From: Panorpa germanica
Lineage: Eukaryota; Arthropoda; Insecta; Mecoptera; Panorpidae
Length of the DNA stretch: 64,000 bases
Direction: 5' to 3'
Assembly (NCBI GenBank): GCA_963678705.1
Contig: OY783203.1
Coordinates: 44,454,347-44,518,346 of the forward strand
Shown here in pieces: positions 49,481 to 62,545 of the stretch (position 1 is its first letter; each line of letters opens with the position of its first letter). The notes beneath the pieces were generated by a model that was not told where the DNA came from, made no database searches, and worked only from the letters and a program-made list of their open reading frames with translations. Both the position numbers and the translations under genes were made by a program.

Positions 49481-51190
49481 TGGTAGTTCTAGCGTTTTCT
49501 TGAATAGCTGCCTCTTTTAGTTTTTTTATTTCTACGTTATCGTGAATACTTACGATATACGGCTATACAACGCTCGTATTCGGACGGCTTTGCCGCATGC
49601 AGTGTGCGAGTTCATTACATTTACAGGGTTCGCATAGGTAAAGCGTAGTAGAGCGTATACGTCCAACCGAAATTCGCTGAAATACGGTTGAATAGTGTGA
49701 CAGGCTTTAATTTTTTTGCCAGCGATTAAGAAAAGTTAAGTTAAAAATTAAGAAAATTCCGGTTTATATTTGAATAGATACCATATACAATACAGTTATG
49801 TTTGCTGCTGCTTTGCTGATGATAAATCCCATAGTAATTGTACTGAAAGAACAGCATATTATTTGAAATATAAAAAGATAATGAACTGCGCTGGTGTTAT
49901 AATTTTATGGATATATTATTCATATTCAATTACCATGTTATTAACGTACGCGTGCTATGATATGTAGTAATATAGTAAATCATAATGAATCCCGTTTTTT
50001 TCTATTAATAAGATAATAGTACACAGTTAATAATAGTGAGAAGTTTTAGTTATACTCATACGAGTGTATTATTATTTCCAGTTCAGTTCCGCTTTTAGAT
50101 AATATTGTAATATGATTGTTGAGATGATAATTGATTGTACTTTGAGAAATATTTGTAAACATTTTTACCGTCCTTTCAATATTTTATATTAATTTTTTGA
50201 TTCCCAGTGGTGTAACATCATCAATTGTAGCCATGGTGTAAAGTTTGTCGTGATTGAATGGCAATATACCTCCAAGGGCCCCCGCTCCACAGATGATATG
50301 TTATTGTATCATGGGTCAGTGGTGCTAGGCTCCAGTATTTAGACAACAATTTCTTCCTTGACTAAAAACTCAAATCTATAACAAAAGCAATATCACGTAA
50401 ATATTACGTAACATTCACAAATGATTAACGTATATTTTTTACATGGCTGAAATGGGATGGAGGGTAGTACAAGTCACCAGTCATAGCGATGAATGAGATT
50501 TTAGTTATTTTAGCAATGACTATTTAATGAATGTAAGTGTTAATTTGTGTCAGTTAGTGTTTTTATTAGAGAATGTGTATATCCTGATTAAATCACCTTC
50601 TATTGTATTTTATATAATTTAAACGAGTATATACGAGTAATATGAGTAAGATTCAAAAATTAAGTAATGAATTATTAGCACTGGTCTGCTCTCATCATAA
50701 CTCATCATAACTGCTCTATCATAACTACAATTAGAAACAAATCAATTTAAGTTTTAAGTTTAAATATATAATCATAAACGTATTAGCCAATGGTGCAGTA
50801 TATATAGATGAGTGTTTGACACCATAAAAAATACAAACATGAGAAATGTTTGAGTTCCAATCGAAAGAAACGAAATAGCGCGACTTTAAATAATTTATAA
50901 AAATAAATTAGCAAATAATGATGTTACATTTTTTACTTACCAAATTTTTACATAATTTTTCATGCATAATTATACATGCAATTTAAGTACTTCAAAATAC
51001 TTTAAAATATATTTTTCAATAGTAGTTCAATAGTTCTGTCAAAGAAGGATCACAGTTAACTAACGTAAAATGTAAACGAGGTATTTGGCTTGGTTAAGCT
51101 ATGGTTACGTTTGACTCGAATAAAAATGAGAACTAAGAAACAAAAGTATTAATCAGGGTTTATAGTAAACTTTGGTTATCTGAAAATTAA
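49481..51190. other. Non-coding stretch with SINE relic
   Basis: A weak SINE relic lies at about 50770-50840 (ATAATCATAAACGTATTAGC, CAATGGTGCAG). Nothing else is recognised. Confidence 0.45.
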
Positions 51191-51191
51191 A

Positions 51192-51330
51192 AAATGTAGG
51201 GTTTTTCTACCAAGGCGGTTAATAAAAGGCAATATTTTCGTGAAAAGTTTTGATATTTTTATTTTAATCCAAAGAACAAACTCTGAACTCTTGTTGAAAT
51301 ACGCTATATATTCGTTCTATTAAAGACTAA
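51192..51330. mobile_element. MITE piece related to 33588 (inverted)
   Basis: AAAAGGCAATATTTTCGTGA followed by AAAGTTTTGATATTTTTATT is the reverse complement of the right part of the 33588-33781 element, with matching order of blocks (CTTTGNATTAAAA, TTTTCACGAAAATATTGCC). Confidence 0.65.
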
Positions 51331-52215
51331 AAGTTGGGCGCTTCATACGTCATTTCCAAAAATTGTAGGTAACAGACAATAAAGAACTAATATGTTGCAT
51401 TTTATATTTTTGACCGCAAAGGAAGCCATTATTGGAAGTCGAATTATTTTGCCTGATGGTCAAGTAAATCGAATTAATTATTTTGGTCATACGAAGGCGT
51501 TGCCAAACCCCTACTGTTACGTTTTAAAACTATCCATTGCACGTACAAACTACGAGTACAATGAATTTTTCAAGATATGTTGTCCATTCATGAATACCTG
51601 CTTTTTATGTTAGATACGCATTTGTGTACAATAGAACAGCATCAGATTTTACTGCAAAATACACAAATAATACAGTTGCGTCACGGTACATACAGGTAAT
51701 CTATTTTTAATTTCTGTTTGATTACATTTTTTTTATTCTTAAAAAAATTATAAAATATAAGATATATATATACATGCATATGTATATGTATAAAATAACA
51801 ATAGATGTTTTTTATTTAGTCTAATATATTTAACTGTGTATTTACATTTTTCCAGTGTTAGTAAGATACTGTGGTGTATACGTACGTAATGTACAAGAAT
51901 GAAAGATGATGGGCCCAGATAGGTGGCACGCGCCCGTCGTACCGTGTCCCGGGTGATGCCTTCACTCTATTCCCTCTTCAAGTTCTTCACTCTTCAGCGT
52001 TCACCATATCACAGTCGTAATCTACATCCTGCAATCTTCTTGTATCGTGGCCCGTGCCGGAGATTACAGTGGCGTCGAGATTTTTAGAATGATCAAATTA
52101 CTTCCGTATTTGTCTTGTACTTGTATCAACCAAAATTCAAATTCATTTATTATATACAAGAAGTTGGACAAACTAAAGCAGATTATTTTAAACGACATAG
52201 TTGGAAGGAGGATTC
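51331..52215. other. Non-coding stretch with a GC-richer patch
   Basis: A GC-richer segment at about 51895-52085 follows an acceptor-like ATTTTTCCAG (ending about 51856) and holds a donor-like CCCGG|GTGATG at about 51951. No open frame is recognised, so an untranslated exon is possible but unproven. Confidence 0.3.
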
Positions 52216-52217
52216 AT

Positions 52218-52380
52218 ACTGTGTTTTCGAATTCGATCCCAGGGCTAGAGCTGTATTTTGTGGGTTTCGTTATCAAGTGAAATTAATTATGTACATACAC
52301 TAATTAGGCAGCGGTGTAGCACACATATATGAGGCTATAGCACCGCATATAGGTCAACGTTAAAAGCAGATGAATGAATT
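52218..52380 (+). mobile_element. SINE copy, body only
   Basis: ATTCGATCCCAGGGCTAGAG, TTTCGTTATCAAGTGAAATT, AATTAGGCAGCGGTGTAGCA, CACATATATGAGGCTATAGC and a shortened 3' end. Confidence 0.8.
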
Positions 52381-53200
52381 TCTAATCATTAGATTAAATA
52401 TGTTGATGCTATGTTGATAAATAATGCGCTTTTTTGCCGGAAAAATATCTTTTCTTGAGAAACATAGTGCTTTTTCAAAAAAAAAAGAGTCACTGAATTA
52501 TGAAACTGTCCTTGTATCTTTTGGAGTTAATATCAAAATAAGAAATAGAAATTTTTATGACATAAAAATAAACGACATGAAAAATATTTTAGAAAGAATG
52601 TTTTTTGAGGAAATCATACTACTCGTTAGATATGCGAAAAGAATTGCATGTCACAATCTTAATATCAGATACGGGTTCCTTTTTTGATATCACATTTGCA
52701 CGTCTCTGGTTTATAGCATATGGCACGTCAGGCATAGAGGCATAGACAAACACATAACACATACAATCTTAGCTCTCTCTCATTGCAATGCAATCACTGG
52801 GCTGTAGCTAATTGCGGTGCCCTCCTTAGCTGGTCGACCTGTCCCTCTTCACCCCCCCATTGTTTTCTTTACAGGTAATACTACGAGACACGAGCCATTA
52901 AGGAAACATACGTTTTATACATATATACATATACATTCACCATTTATACTATTCACCATAATTTTTATAGTTTAATAATGAATGTAGGAACTAGAGACAG
53001 AAGCAATAGTTAACGTTTTTTTCCTCTTCTTTTAAATATATGAATTTTTGATGATATCATTCTAAACACCAATCAAGCCGTCGTTTCTATCTCAGCGAGT
53101 ATATATTTAATAAAAGTCACCTTGTTTTAATTCATGTATTGTTCTTATCTTTTATATCCTGTTGAGTCATAGCTTTGATTTTAGATAAATATATGCACTT

Positions 53201-53290
<90 letters not shown>

Positions 53291-54875
53291 CATATATTTG
53301 AACTTCAGTTAAATTTAATTTAACTATGCAACAGTATTGTGTATTGAATATACTAAATAGGTTATTATTCAAATAAATTGGGTCAAACTAATTAACTGAC
53401 GAAACAAAAAATATAATCGAAACGATAAGGTGGTCCGATATTTTAAAGACAAACCTCGCCTTTATGCTGTTCTTTTTTTCTTGGAGATCATATTAACATT
53501 TCAGCAGCAATTCAAACAAAATAGAACATCTCCCCCTCTTCCCTTGGATTCAGTTGTAAGATGAACTAGTTGTTTATCTAATCTGAGAAGGCTTGAATTG
53601 AAGTTTTTGGTTTAGAAGGTATCTTATAATTGATTCTTTGAAAAGTAAAGTGTTTGTCAATTTTTATTGTTAGTGTTAGCCATTTTCTTTATTTTTATTT
53701 CCATTCCATTCTTTTTAATAACTTGTATTTCTATGCGCTTCCAATAACTTGTATTTCTAATTTTCTAATAAACGTATCATCTATAGAGATAGTGGAAGAA
53801 TAACGTCAAGTTAGAGAGCTTTTGAAAGCTTATTTCGCGCTTAAAAGATTTAAGTAACTTGGTCTTAAAAGTTTAGAAGAATCATTTTGAAAGTTTTTAT
53901 TAAAAGTAATTTTAATTCCAAGTAATAAAAAAGATTTACTTTGGGTCAAACACAGATATCTTTGCTTAGAATTGAAATGTGTATTTCATGTTTGTAAAAA
54001 TTTGATATTTTAAAAAAAGATGACATTGGTCTTTTTAGCTCCAAGCAACAGAATTAATGCTCTTCTTAAGTGAATACTATGGAATATAATCCTGAGATTT
54101 GGGATTCACGGATGAATATTTTTAATTTCTTTCTAGTCACATATTTCAATGGTAAATACACTTCATCATAGTACCATTTAGCATGAAACAAGCTGTATCT
54201 CCATCAACGTTTCTAACTTCGAACACACTTTAAAATCAATGTACATGTCTTTTAATATAGTTTCAAAATACCCTTTAAAGAAAATAAGATTTTACCAATC
54301 ATTAAAAGATACTCTAATTGAATTATTAGAATAAAATTAGTAATATTGATTCGAATAATTCTATATACGATCAGCATGATTTAAATGCTAAAGAAACTTT
54401 ATTATGTAACTTCTTAAAAATATTGAAATAACTTTTAAAAAATTCCTATTAATCTACATTTATTTGTAAAGTTATTTATTATATTGAGTAAGCTTTTGCA
54501 TGATTTATAAAAAATGTAATTTAATTTGGTACGAACTAATGAGCATACAAAGTAAATAATTAATTCCTAGTTCCGTGATTAAGTATTCACACTTGATGGT
54601 TCCACAGTCCGACAGTCCGACACGTTTAACATTAACACAACGCACCTGTTCTTGTATTTCAGGTTGTTGCCTTTATTTCAAATTATGAGAAACCCACTAA
54701 CATTTGAACCCTACTGCTACTAAACGAACACCAAGAAGTTTTAAAATAGAAAAATTGCATTGTTTTTTTCATTAAGAATAGAACAGTTTTTAATTTTAAA
54801 TCATTTTATTATTTTGTAATATAATCTGATCTGGAACTAACTATTATACTATATACCACTAATCAAAGACCGTAC
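52381..54875. other. Non-coding stretch
   Basis: It contains the long (TA)n tract at 53205-53287. Nothing else is recognised. Confidence 0.5.
53205..53287. repeat. (TA)n microsatellite
   Basis: About 40 uninterrupted TA dinucleotides. Confidence 0.98.
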
Positions 54876-54985
54876 TGTGTCTTCAGCTTTAATACCCGGA
54901 TCAGCGCTATATTTTGTGTTTACTTGTTATCAAGTTTATTTAACTTGGTAATTACATTATCATAAACTTAGTAAGCAGTGGTAAG
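54876..54985 (+). mobile_element. SINE fragment
   Basis: TGTGTCTTCAGC, AATACCCGGATCAGCGCTAT, TTGTTATCAAGTTTATTTAA and CTTAGTAAGCAGTGGTA are in family order. Confidence 0.7.
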
Positions 54986-54989
54986 ATAC

Positions 54990-55066
54990 TGAACTGTTTG
55001 AAGATCGAACCAGAAGACACAACAATCTGATGTTAAGCATAATGCTCTCGGCCACTGTTATGTTAA
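54990..55066 (-). mobile_element. SINE head fragment, inverted
   Basis: Minus strand: AGTGGCCGAGAGC, AACATCAGATTGTTGTGTCTTC and TGGTTCGATCTTC. It abuts the plus-strand fragment at 54876-54985, tail to tail. Confidence 0.7.
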
Positions 55067-57060
55067 TACATTTTTAGTTTACAATATAAACATATTTAGT
55101 AAAGAGCGAGTAACTATTTTTGGCAACGAATCGGTAAGTTAAGCAAAAATAAAAGAATACTTATAACTGGATAGAATAAAATGAGTAATATAGAAATTGT
55201 AACAGTTGTGAGAGATTACAACGTCCATTTTGCTTAAATAAATATTTTGAAAATTAAAAATTGAATTTTTTTTTTGATAAATGCACAATACTTTCTTGTA
55301 AATTTAGAAACTTTTAAGATCGTTAACTAGTAATCCATATTCCAATGATTTAATACTGTATTCACTATCCAAAGTATAATCACGCGTAAATATTTTGAAG
55401 ACACGTTCGGCCCATTAACAAAGCATTGCTAATTTGATATAAGACGACCGTATTACAAAGTGGAGTTTGGCCTTTCTCGTACTGCAACCGACTATATATT
55501 CAACTTGTTTCTCATTAGTAAACTTTATCACGAAATGAATCTTCTACTTCAATTTTTATTTAGTACTGTATATCTGTATTGTATTCTCATCTTACCGTTT
55601 CACTGCCAACACACAAAAGACAGTCTGTTGATTCAGCTCATTTTTTGTACGAATATGCATGTATCTCACTAAGGATTGGGTCCCTGCGTCTCTGAGTAGA
55701 TCGTTTTGCGGTACATTGATGTCGACTAATAATTAATAAACATTAAAATAGAAACTCCTTCTCGTGATAAAGCGATTACACTCTATTGAAAAAATCGCAA
55801 ACGGCTGCAGTGTGAGAGTGCCCCTTAATCAGTTAACCAGTTGTCAGTGCGTATGTCTTTCAACAAAGTACACCAAAACAATTACCACTGTAAATCTGAA
55901 TGACTGTTTAGTGTTTGTATTCCAGTTACCAGCGCACACTGCCAGGTTTGTGTGTAGTGTGTGTACCTTACTTGGTTTGGTTTGAAACGCTCTGTTGTTC
56001 AAGCGAAACAATCGCTGAGTCTTTGGAAGGCCGTAGCTATTTTTATTTCAACAAAACAATAACTACTGCAAAAGTTTTTGTCAATTATTATTTTTTTGTC
56101 CTGAGACAAGCATCATTATAAGAAGAGTGTATACGAGTACGAGTATTTGCTAACGACGTCGACGGTAGACGGTGGACGAGTTATATGTGGATACAGAATA
56201 GTGGTGTTATTTCTAACAATTGTAAATGATTTCCTGTTGTATTATACAAAAAGTGGTGAAAGGGGAGGCAGGAGAAGCAGGGAAACAATCTGACTCCATA
56301 TTGTTCAACGGAAGTTATAAAACAATTCGCTTTGGATTTGTCATTTTGAATCTGATCTGGATATATGTATATTATATGATGGCGTCATCCAATGATTTTA
56401 AAGTTGGTTACATTAGTAAGTCATTGAGAGCTATAGCCTATAGCGTAGCTCTTTTTCATGCATCTTTTAATTTTATACATCAGTGATGGAGCTGCAACCT
56501 GAAAATACATTTCGTTTAGGAACCCAGTTTGTGCTTTCTTAAATATCAAACACTTAACGACCTCAGCCACCCCTTTGTGATATTTTCGAGGCGGAGCAAA
56601 AACTTTTAGCCAATAATTTTTACATACAGTAGTTTCTTGATTAATTCATATTTGTTTTAAATTTATTGAATAAAAACAAAATGCTCATATTCACTTCAGC
56701 AATACGATAATCTCACGTCCAAACCTTTCTGAGATCCTCCTACTCATTGAGGCTTTAAAACAGTTATAAACATGCGTGAAAGATTTGCACAAAATCCTAA
56801 CAATACTTGGGAACTCTAAGTGGTGTGCCACACTTGAAGCTGAAACTTAACGCTCATTGAAGATGATGCTCGACTTAAGACTCCCGGCTTGACCTCCTCT
56901 AAATTCAGGGCTGCCATTTGTTATGATGCATATAATGAACCTGTGAACCATGGCTTCATTTCTAAAAAACTGTGCAAGAAATCAACGGTTCAGTTCTTAT
57001 TGAATAAGACTCAATACTATAGGAAATACCAACAATTAAATGAGACATTCTTGACCCTTT
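55067..57060. other. Non-coding stretch
   Basis: A diverged piece of the second SINE-like family lies at about 56485-56605 (minus; ACGACCTCAGCCACCC). A patch at 55790-56010 is less AT-rich and has several overlapping short frames, none recognisable. Confidence 0.4.
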
Positions 57061-57084
57061 AATAATTTGTGTGATGCTACATCC

Positions 57085-57425
57085 GACGATTTGCCATTTC
57101 TTTTATACAGCTCAGACGCATACGAGTGTGTGTGTGTGTGATATGTCATTTACTATTAAGAGCTGGGTCGTGCATCCCATCAAGTTTTATACTACGATGA
57201 TTGTCCAAAAGGAAAAATAATCTCGATTACTTATTTCTTCTATGACGTAATACGCAGAGCTAAAACCATCGGAACAACTGAAATTCAAATTTTATATAGC
57301 TATGATATAGCCATCAACTTTTGGATATTTGAAAAAGTCAAAACGTCAATATACATATTTACCTTTTTTCAATACAAAACTATAAAAAACGATCCCTGGA
57401 AAATGAGTTCACAAGCCCGTTATAA
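57085..57425 (+). mobile_element. Dispersed repeat family (unnamed), longest copy
   Basis: It contains CATTTCTTTTATACAGCTCA, GACGCATACGAGTGTGTGTG, GCATCCCATCAAGTTTTATA, AATTCAAATTTTATATAGCT and AAAAAACGATCCCTGGAAAA then TGAGTTCACAAGCCCGTTAT. The same blocks occur at 61900-62125, inverted at 60535-60760, and partly at 59060-59220. It has no coding capacity; probably a MITE or an untranslated part of a larger element. Confidence 0.7.
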
Positions 57426-57899
57426 AACTATACATAATCTTATTAATATAAGATAATTTTTTACAATAGCTTTTTGTATAAATAATAAAATATTTAATTT
57501 TGTCTCTGATTTCATTACACGTATTTATTTCAATGTTTTTTCTGCAAATACAATCAATGCAAAGACAATAATGTGTCTCTAATTTACAACGTAATTGCAA
57601 AAGATATTTACAATTTACAAACATAAATTACATAACAAATGACTCATAAAAATTACAACAGAAATAATTGCATAACCTAAATAACCTCATAAAAGTAAAA
57701 AAAATATATAAAATAATTAGGAGCTAGTGCAAGTGTAATCAAAGTAAAACTTCTGATAAAGGTTATTCAATGAAATACTAATTTTAAAGTAAAATTGTTT
57801 AATTGGAATAGAGTTCAATGTGAGAATATTAAAAACGGTAATGAGTCAGCATTCTACAGTAAAGAATGAGGTAATCATACTATTTGTAACAGGCATATT

Positions 57900-57985
57900 T
57901 GACAGACGCCATAATTCACTACATCCTGCAGGGCGTCACATCTCTCCCCCTCCCCCACTTATAGAGTCATCACATTACCCTCAAA
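57900..57985. repeat. C-rich transposon tract
   Basis: GACGCCATAATTCACTACAT, GGGCGTCACATCTCTCCCCC and AGAGTCATCACATTACCCTC resemble the tract at 27345-27640. Confidence 0.4.
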
Positions 57986-59880
57986 TAATGAAGACAAAAG
58001 TAAACACAATCTATGAAGTCAAATGCATTGTGCTCGTACTTTATAAGAAGAGTATGCATAACAAATTACAACCGCAGTTTTCCGTAACTGTTTTCATTAA
58101 GCAGAAAATCTACTACAAATAATTTTTGCCAAAGGTTTTTTCTAAATTATTTCCGACGTTAGTCAACTTCTGTGATTGAATGTTTTCTCCACTAAATAAA
58201 TGCTTACAAGTAACAGTACACTGTAAATAAAAAATGATCGAAATAATTCTTTATTCGCCTCTTTCTTATGATAAGATTGCATTGCGAAAAAAAGAATAAC
58301 TTGGAAATAAATCCGTAATTCTGTAATACATTGAATCATATAAAAGTCACACGGAAATTATTATTTATATTTTTATAATTATTATTTTCGAACTATCATT
58401 TTTTTGATCAATTTTTTTACAGTATAGGTAACAAACATTTGTACCAACTTAATGCAGGAAAACTGATAAATGTTAGCTGTTGTTTACGAACAATATTTCG
58501 TAGTACGCACACTGCCCAAATATCTATCGTCTACAAGTAGTAAGCATTCGTGTTATCTTGAGTGCAAGTCCTTGAAAACTGTACACTGAACTGATACACG
58601 AAACATAGATCCTGATCCTGACGTTTTTAAGTACGAATGGGGAAAATCCCTAATTTGAAAATTCTGACAACAGTTCTAACCTGTACCTTTACCATAACTA
58701 AACTTTGCGTAATTCGGCAAGTATACAGTGCTGAATAGGCTATATAGTCATTATACTATATTATTAAAAGGAATATAGAAGTGTAGAAACAGGAAAGAAT
58801 ACAATGCAAATACGGACCAAAAGGATGTAGCAGTACCTGCAAAAACAGGAATATAAGAAAAGAGGAGATTTTTCAATAGACGGTAGGAATTGAATGGTTG
58901 GCGAAAGTAAGAAGAAAGAAGGAGGACAATTGAGAAAAACCTATCTAGTAGCTAATCAGGACCTTAAGGAGAAGGTTTTTTTTTTAATTAGTTACAATAT
59001 TATAAATCATTTTACCAATTAATTGATTGATGTTAAGTTTGTGTCTACACTCTACCCTTGCAGTCTATCGCCGTCTCTGTTATACTACAGAGATTATTTA
59101 TAATATAACATGCGCATAGAAGTAGTAACCATAGCAACATGGTTACTTTTCTTCAACTTTTTCAATGAATTACGTCAGAGCTAAAACCAAAATTTCAAAA
59201 TTCAAAACAGTCTCGTACTCTGCTTTTCCAATTCTAATAATTTAAAAAATGTGTTGATCGTAGTTGGTTAGCAAAGTGTTATGCGTAAAAGTACATTTAA
59301 ATAAAAAAATAAGCACGAATGCTAACAAAAAGAAAATGTGCAACAAATATAATTAACATCATATTACTGGTAATGAAACACGACGCGACGCTCGCGAGGC
59401 AAAGCAACTCTTATTAAGGCAAGGTTCTTATTAAAGTGTTTGCATTTGATTGATTGCAAGTGTAAAATTGTAAATGATTATAGTCTACAGAGGTTGTATT
59501 TGAACTGCCATAAATAAAGAGATTATTAATTTTATATGAATTTATATAAAATCATGACAATCATTATGTTGTCAGCTGTACCAGTATGAGTGTTTGCTGG
59601 GATAACCTATGAGATGTTACATCTCATTTTACTGGATGCTGCACTCAGAATTATACGAGTACACTGCAATCTTTGTTAATTGGGTATTAAGTAACTTGCA
59701 ACTTGAAACAATATATTTTAATAGTTGTTATGTACTTGGAGTATCATAGAATGTGTTGTTAAGGATATAGAATACTTACACAAAATGTTTATATTATTTA
59801 TTCTACGTATTCATGCACAATTTACAATATACATACATACAATTATTTACAAAATACTACAGTATTAAAGTAAATATAAG
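57986..59880. other. Non-coding stretch
   Basis: A partial copy of the 57085 repeat lies at about 59060-59220 (ACGTCAGAGCTAAAACC). A purine-rich stretch at 58780-58975 resembles the LINE fossil region in composition, but no motif was found. Confidence 0.4.
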
Positions 59881-60055
59881 GGGATCTGCGGACCACAGTT
59901 ATATTTTCAGGGTTTGTTTGTTATCAAGTAAATTTGATTATTCATGGTGCACACGGTGTTGTTCACATATATGAGACAAAAACTGCAAACATAGTTGGAG
60001 TTCGTTGATGATAGGTCTCAGCATCGGAAAGGCAGACGTTAAATAAATTAATTAA
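59881..60055 (+). mobile_element. SINE copy, body and tail
   Basis: GGGGATCTGCGGACCACAGT, TTTGTTATCAAGTAAATTTG, CACATATATGAG, GTTCGTTGATGATAGG, CTCAGCATCGGAAAGG and GACGTTAAATAAATTAATT. Confidence 0.8.
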
Positions 60056-60329
60056 AACAAAATTAAAAAAAGTGTATTAGTTATAAAACATTTGCAGAAT
60101 CAGTATGAGATGCAGTCTGTTATTTAATGAGTGTGAAAGACATGTGGGAATTAAACGCCACCGTAGTCGCGGCAACCTTACCCACTTTTTATATTCATTT
60201 CAAATAAGAATTAAGCAGTAAAACGAAATTCAAACTTTTATTTGTTTAACTCTGATAGCATATTGGCAATGATAAATTTAACAAGTTTTATGATTATGAG
60301 AGGCCACAATCAAATTAATTTTGATTACA

Positions 60330-60425
60330 ACTAAGCCCAGAAATTATAATACTGGTTCGGGGATCGAACTCAAAGATGCAGCAGTCTGAAGGCAAGCATA
60401 AATGCTCTAGGCTACTGTGCCGACT
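60330..60425 (-). mobile_element. SINE head fragment, inverted
   Basis: Minus strand: GTCGGCACAGTAGCCTAGAG, GCTTGCCTTCAGACTGCTGC, GAGTTCGATCCCCGAACCAG. A and B boxes are recognisable. Confidence 0.8.
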
Positions 60426-60534
60426 AAACACACAAAATAAATCTCGATATTATATTTAGTTTAAACAGTTTAACGTAAACAATTATTTTATTTACCAAAA
60501 AATAACAAATACATACAGTTCGCTGTGTTTAACA

Positions 60535-60760
60535 GGTGAACACATTTTTTAGGGGTCGTTTTTTAATTTTTGATTGAAATAAATCTTAATATACTTATTG
60601 ACGGAGCTATAGCTATATAAAATTTGAATTGCAGTTTTGCCGCTTGTTTTACAAGAAATGGGTACACAATCGTATGCGTCTCTGTTGTATAAAAGAGATG
60701 GCATATTTGCTATATGTGACATAATATGTATTGGAATTTTCTAAACCGTTGGATCTCTTT
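60535..60760 (-). mobile_element. Dispersed repeat family (as 57085), inverted copy
   Basis: Minus strand: CATCTCTTTTATACAACAGA, GACGCATACGATTGTG, AATTCAAATTTTATATAGCT, AAAAAACGACCCCTAAAAAA then TGTGTTCACC. Block order is the same as at 57085. Confidence 0.7.
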
Positions 60761-61111
60761 AATAATTAAAAGGAAAAAAGGACATTTTTAATTGTTAATA
60801 TCTTCTACAATATAAGGAGTTATTAATAAATAATTTTACATTTGAGATTCTGGTAACCAAATTTATCAATTTAGACAGTTTTATAGAAATTGAAACATGT
60901 ATAATGGGCTTGTACATTATCGGTGTAGAGTGCACAGAGCACACCGTTTCCTTAATAGACCCATTATTTCGATATGATGCCTACTCCTAGTTTATCAACT
61001 ATATTACTCTTTATAAAACTTGATATTATAATTTACAAATGTGTTAATTTGTACCCTGGATACGAGTAGTTACAAGTCCTCGTATAAGCATTTATTCTAA
61101 ACTAACTACCA

Positions 61112-61152
61112 CCACCGGTACCGGCACCGGCACCGGCACCGGCACCGCCACC
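61112..61152. repeat. CACCGG hexanucleotide repeat
   Basis: About six CACCGG/GGCACC units, GC-rich within AT-rich DNA, with CCATAG and TTAGTTAYTAG short repeats just after. Confidence 0.9.
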
Positions 61153-61630
61153 ACGCCATAGCCATAGCCATTAGTTACTAGTAGTTATTAGTTATTAGCA
61201 TTAGCTGTTACATTTGTGAAGTAATTCATAATAGCATGGGTATCAGTACTTTAAGTGGAATTATATTTAAAACCGGTCGTTGTATAGTATCGAACGATTT
61301 TATACAATTTTTTTTTTATTGTTGTTGTATTATTAATTTTTTCTTGATATTGAGTTGATAGATGTTATTAGATGATGCATAAATACGTGTGTTGAGATAT
61401 ATTTTGTTGGAACAATAATGTACTATATAATTGTATAGTTTACATAATTGTAGTGATTTTATTTTATCTAAAGATATGTAACCATATAGATGCTTATTGA
61501 TTTACATTTTTAAACGCAGCGGGGTTGTATTAACCATGACTAAGTTCCTACAAAATTGTATTTTACATTGATGAAGTTGGCTATCAGGACTTCCATTGCA
61601 CAATTACTTTTGAATTAGTTACAGATATTA

Positions 61631-61808
61631 CAGAGATAAGGCCGGATAGGGACGAAGGAGCGGAGGCCCCTTATTACTATCCGAATAAATGGATCAATTT
61701 TTTTCCGTCAAGTCTTTCAAATTTTTTTTGCTTATATCTCTATTGTGGGGGCCCCTCTCTGGCCCCGTGGTAGTATCTCCGCCTGCCCTCCCTCAAATCC
61801 GGGCCTGT
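61631..61808. mobile_element. Possible hAT-like MITE
   Basis: The left end CAGAGATAAGGCCGGATAGG and the reverse complement of the right end (CAGGCCCGGATTTGAGGGAG) share the CAGR start and GCCCGGAT-like block, and GGGGCC blocks occur inside. No clear target-site duplication was seen. CAGGCCCGGATGGGATTAG at 26523 looks like another end of this type. Confidence 0.4.
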
Positions 61809-61899
61809 ACAGAGGTATTAACAATTAAAATAGTAATTTTTTACCATTTAATCATTAAATAAATATACAGTTATAAAAAACAAAATCTGTGTCACATCC

Positions 61900-62125
61900 T
61901 AAGATTTGTTATCTCTTTTATACAACAGAGATGCATACAAGTGTATGTGTGATACGTAATTAACTACATACAGCTGAATTGTCGCATCCCATCAAGTTTT
62001 ATATTATGATTGTTGTGAAAAAAAAATCCCAATTACTTATTTCACTTGGGAGGCCATAGCCAGTTTTAACAGAAGCGGTAATACTGAATACATATTTCAT
62101 TAAAATTTCACAAGCCCATTATTCT
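61900..62125 (+). mobile_element. Dispersed repeat family (as 57085), copy
   Basis: ATCTCTTTTATACAACAGAG, ATGCATACAAGTGTATGTGT, CGCATCCCATCAAGTTTTAT, GGAGGCCATAGCC and ATTTCACAAGCCCATTAT, in the same order as at 57085. Confidence 0.7.
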
Positions 62126-62384
62126 AAATAGATACAGATGTGTCACAGGATACAAACCGTACAAGATATACTAATTGTTAAATGTCTATAGGGAATTCAA
62201 CACGTTTACATATATTTAAGGGTTATATTACTTCTAATATTTTTTAAGTGTTACATTCTGTGTCTTACTTTGTTAACATTAGAATGCTGAAATGACCTTT
62301 TTATATTAAGAAAGTCATAAAAGGTTTTGTATAGGCGAAGATTTTTATGCGAATAATGAACGAATTGAAATAGATGAAAATAGT

Positions 62385-62545
62385 GGTCGATAACGTTGAT
62401 GCTTGACGTGAGAAAAACTATGTCTCAGATTCTAATCCTGGACCAGCACTATATTTTTGCCGGTTTGTTTGTTCTTTCGGTCAACTGATTATATATATTG
62501 TATATATGTTAAGTAGGTTTTAACTTCATATTAACAAGCAACAAT
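62385..62545 (+). mobile_element. Degraded SINE copy
   Basis: GTGGTCGATAACGTTGATGC, TTGACGTGAG, CAGATTCTAATCCTGGACCA and TTGCCGGTTTGTTTGTTCTT follow the consensus loosely. Confidence 0.65.
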
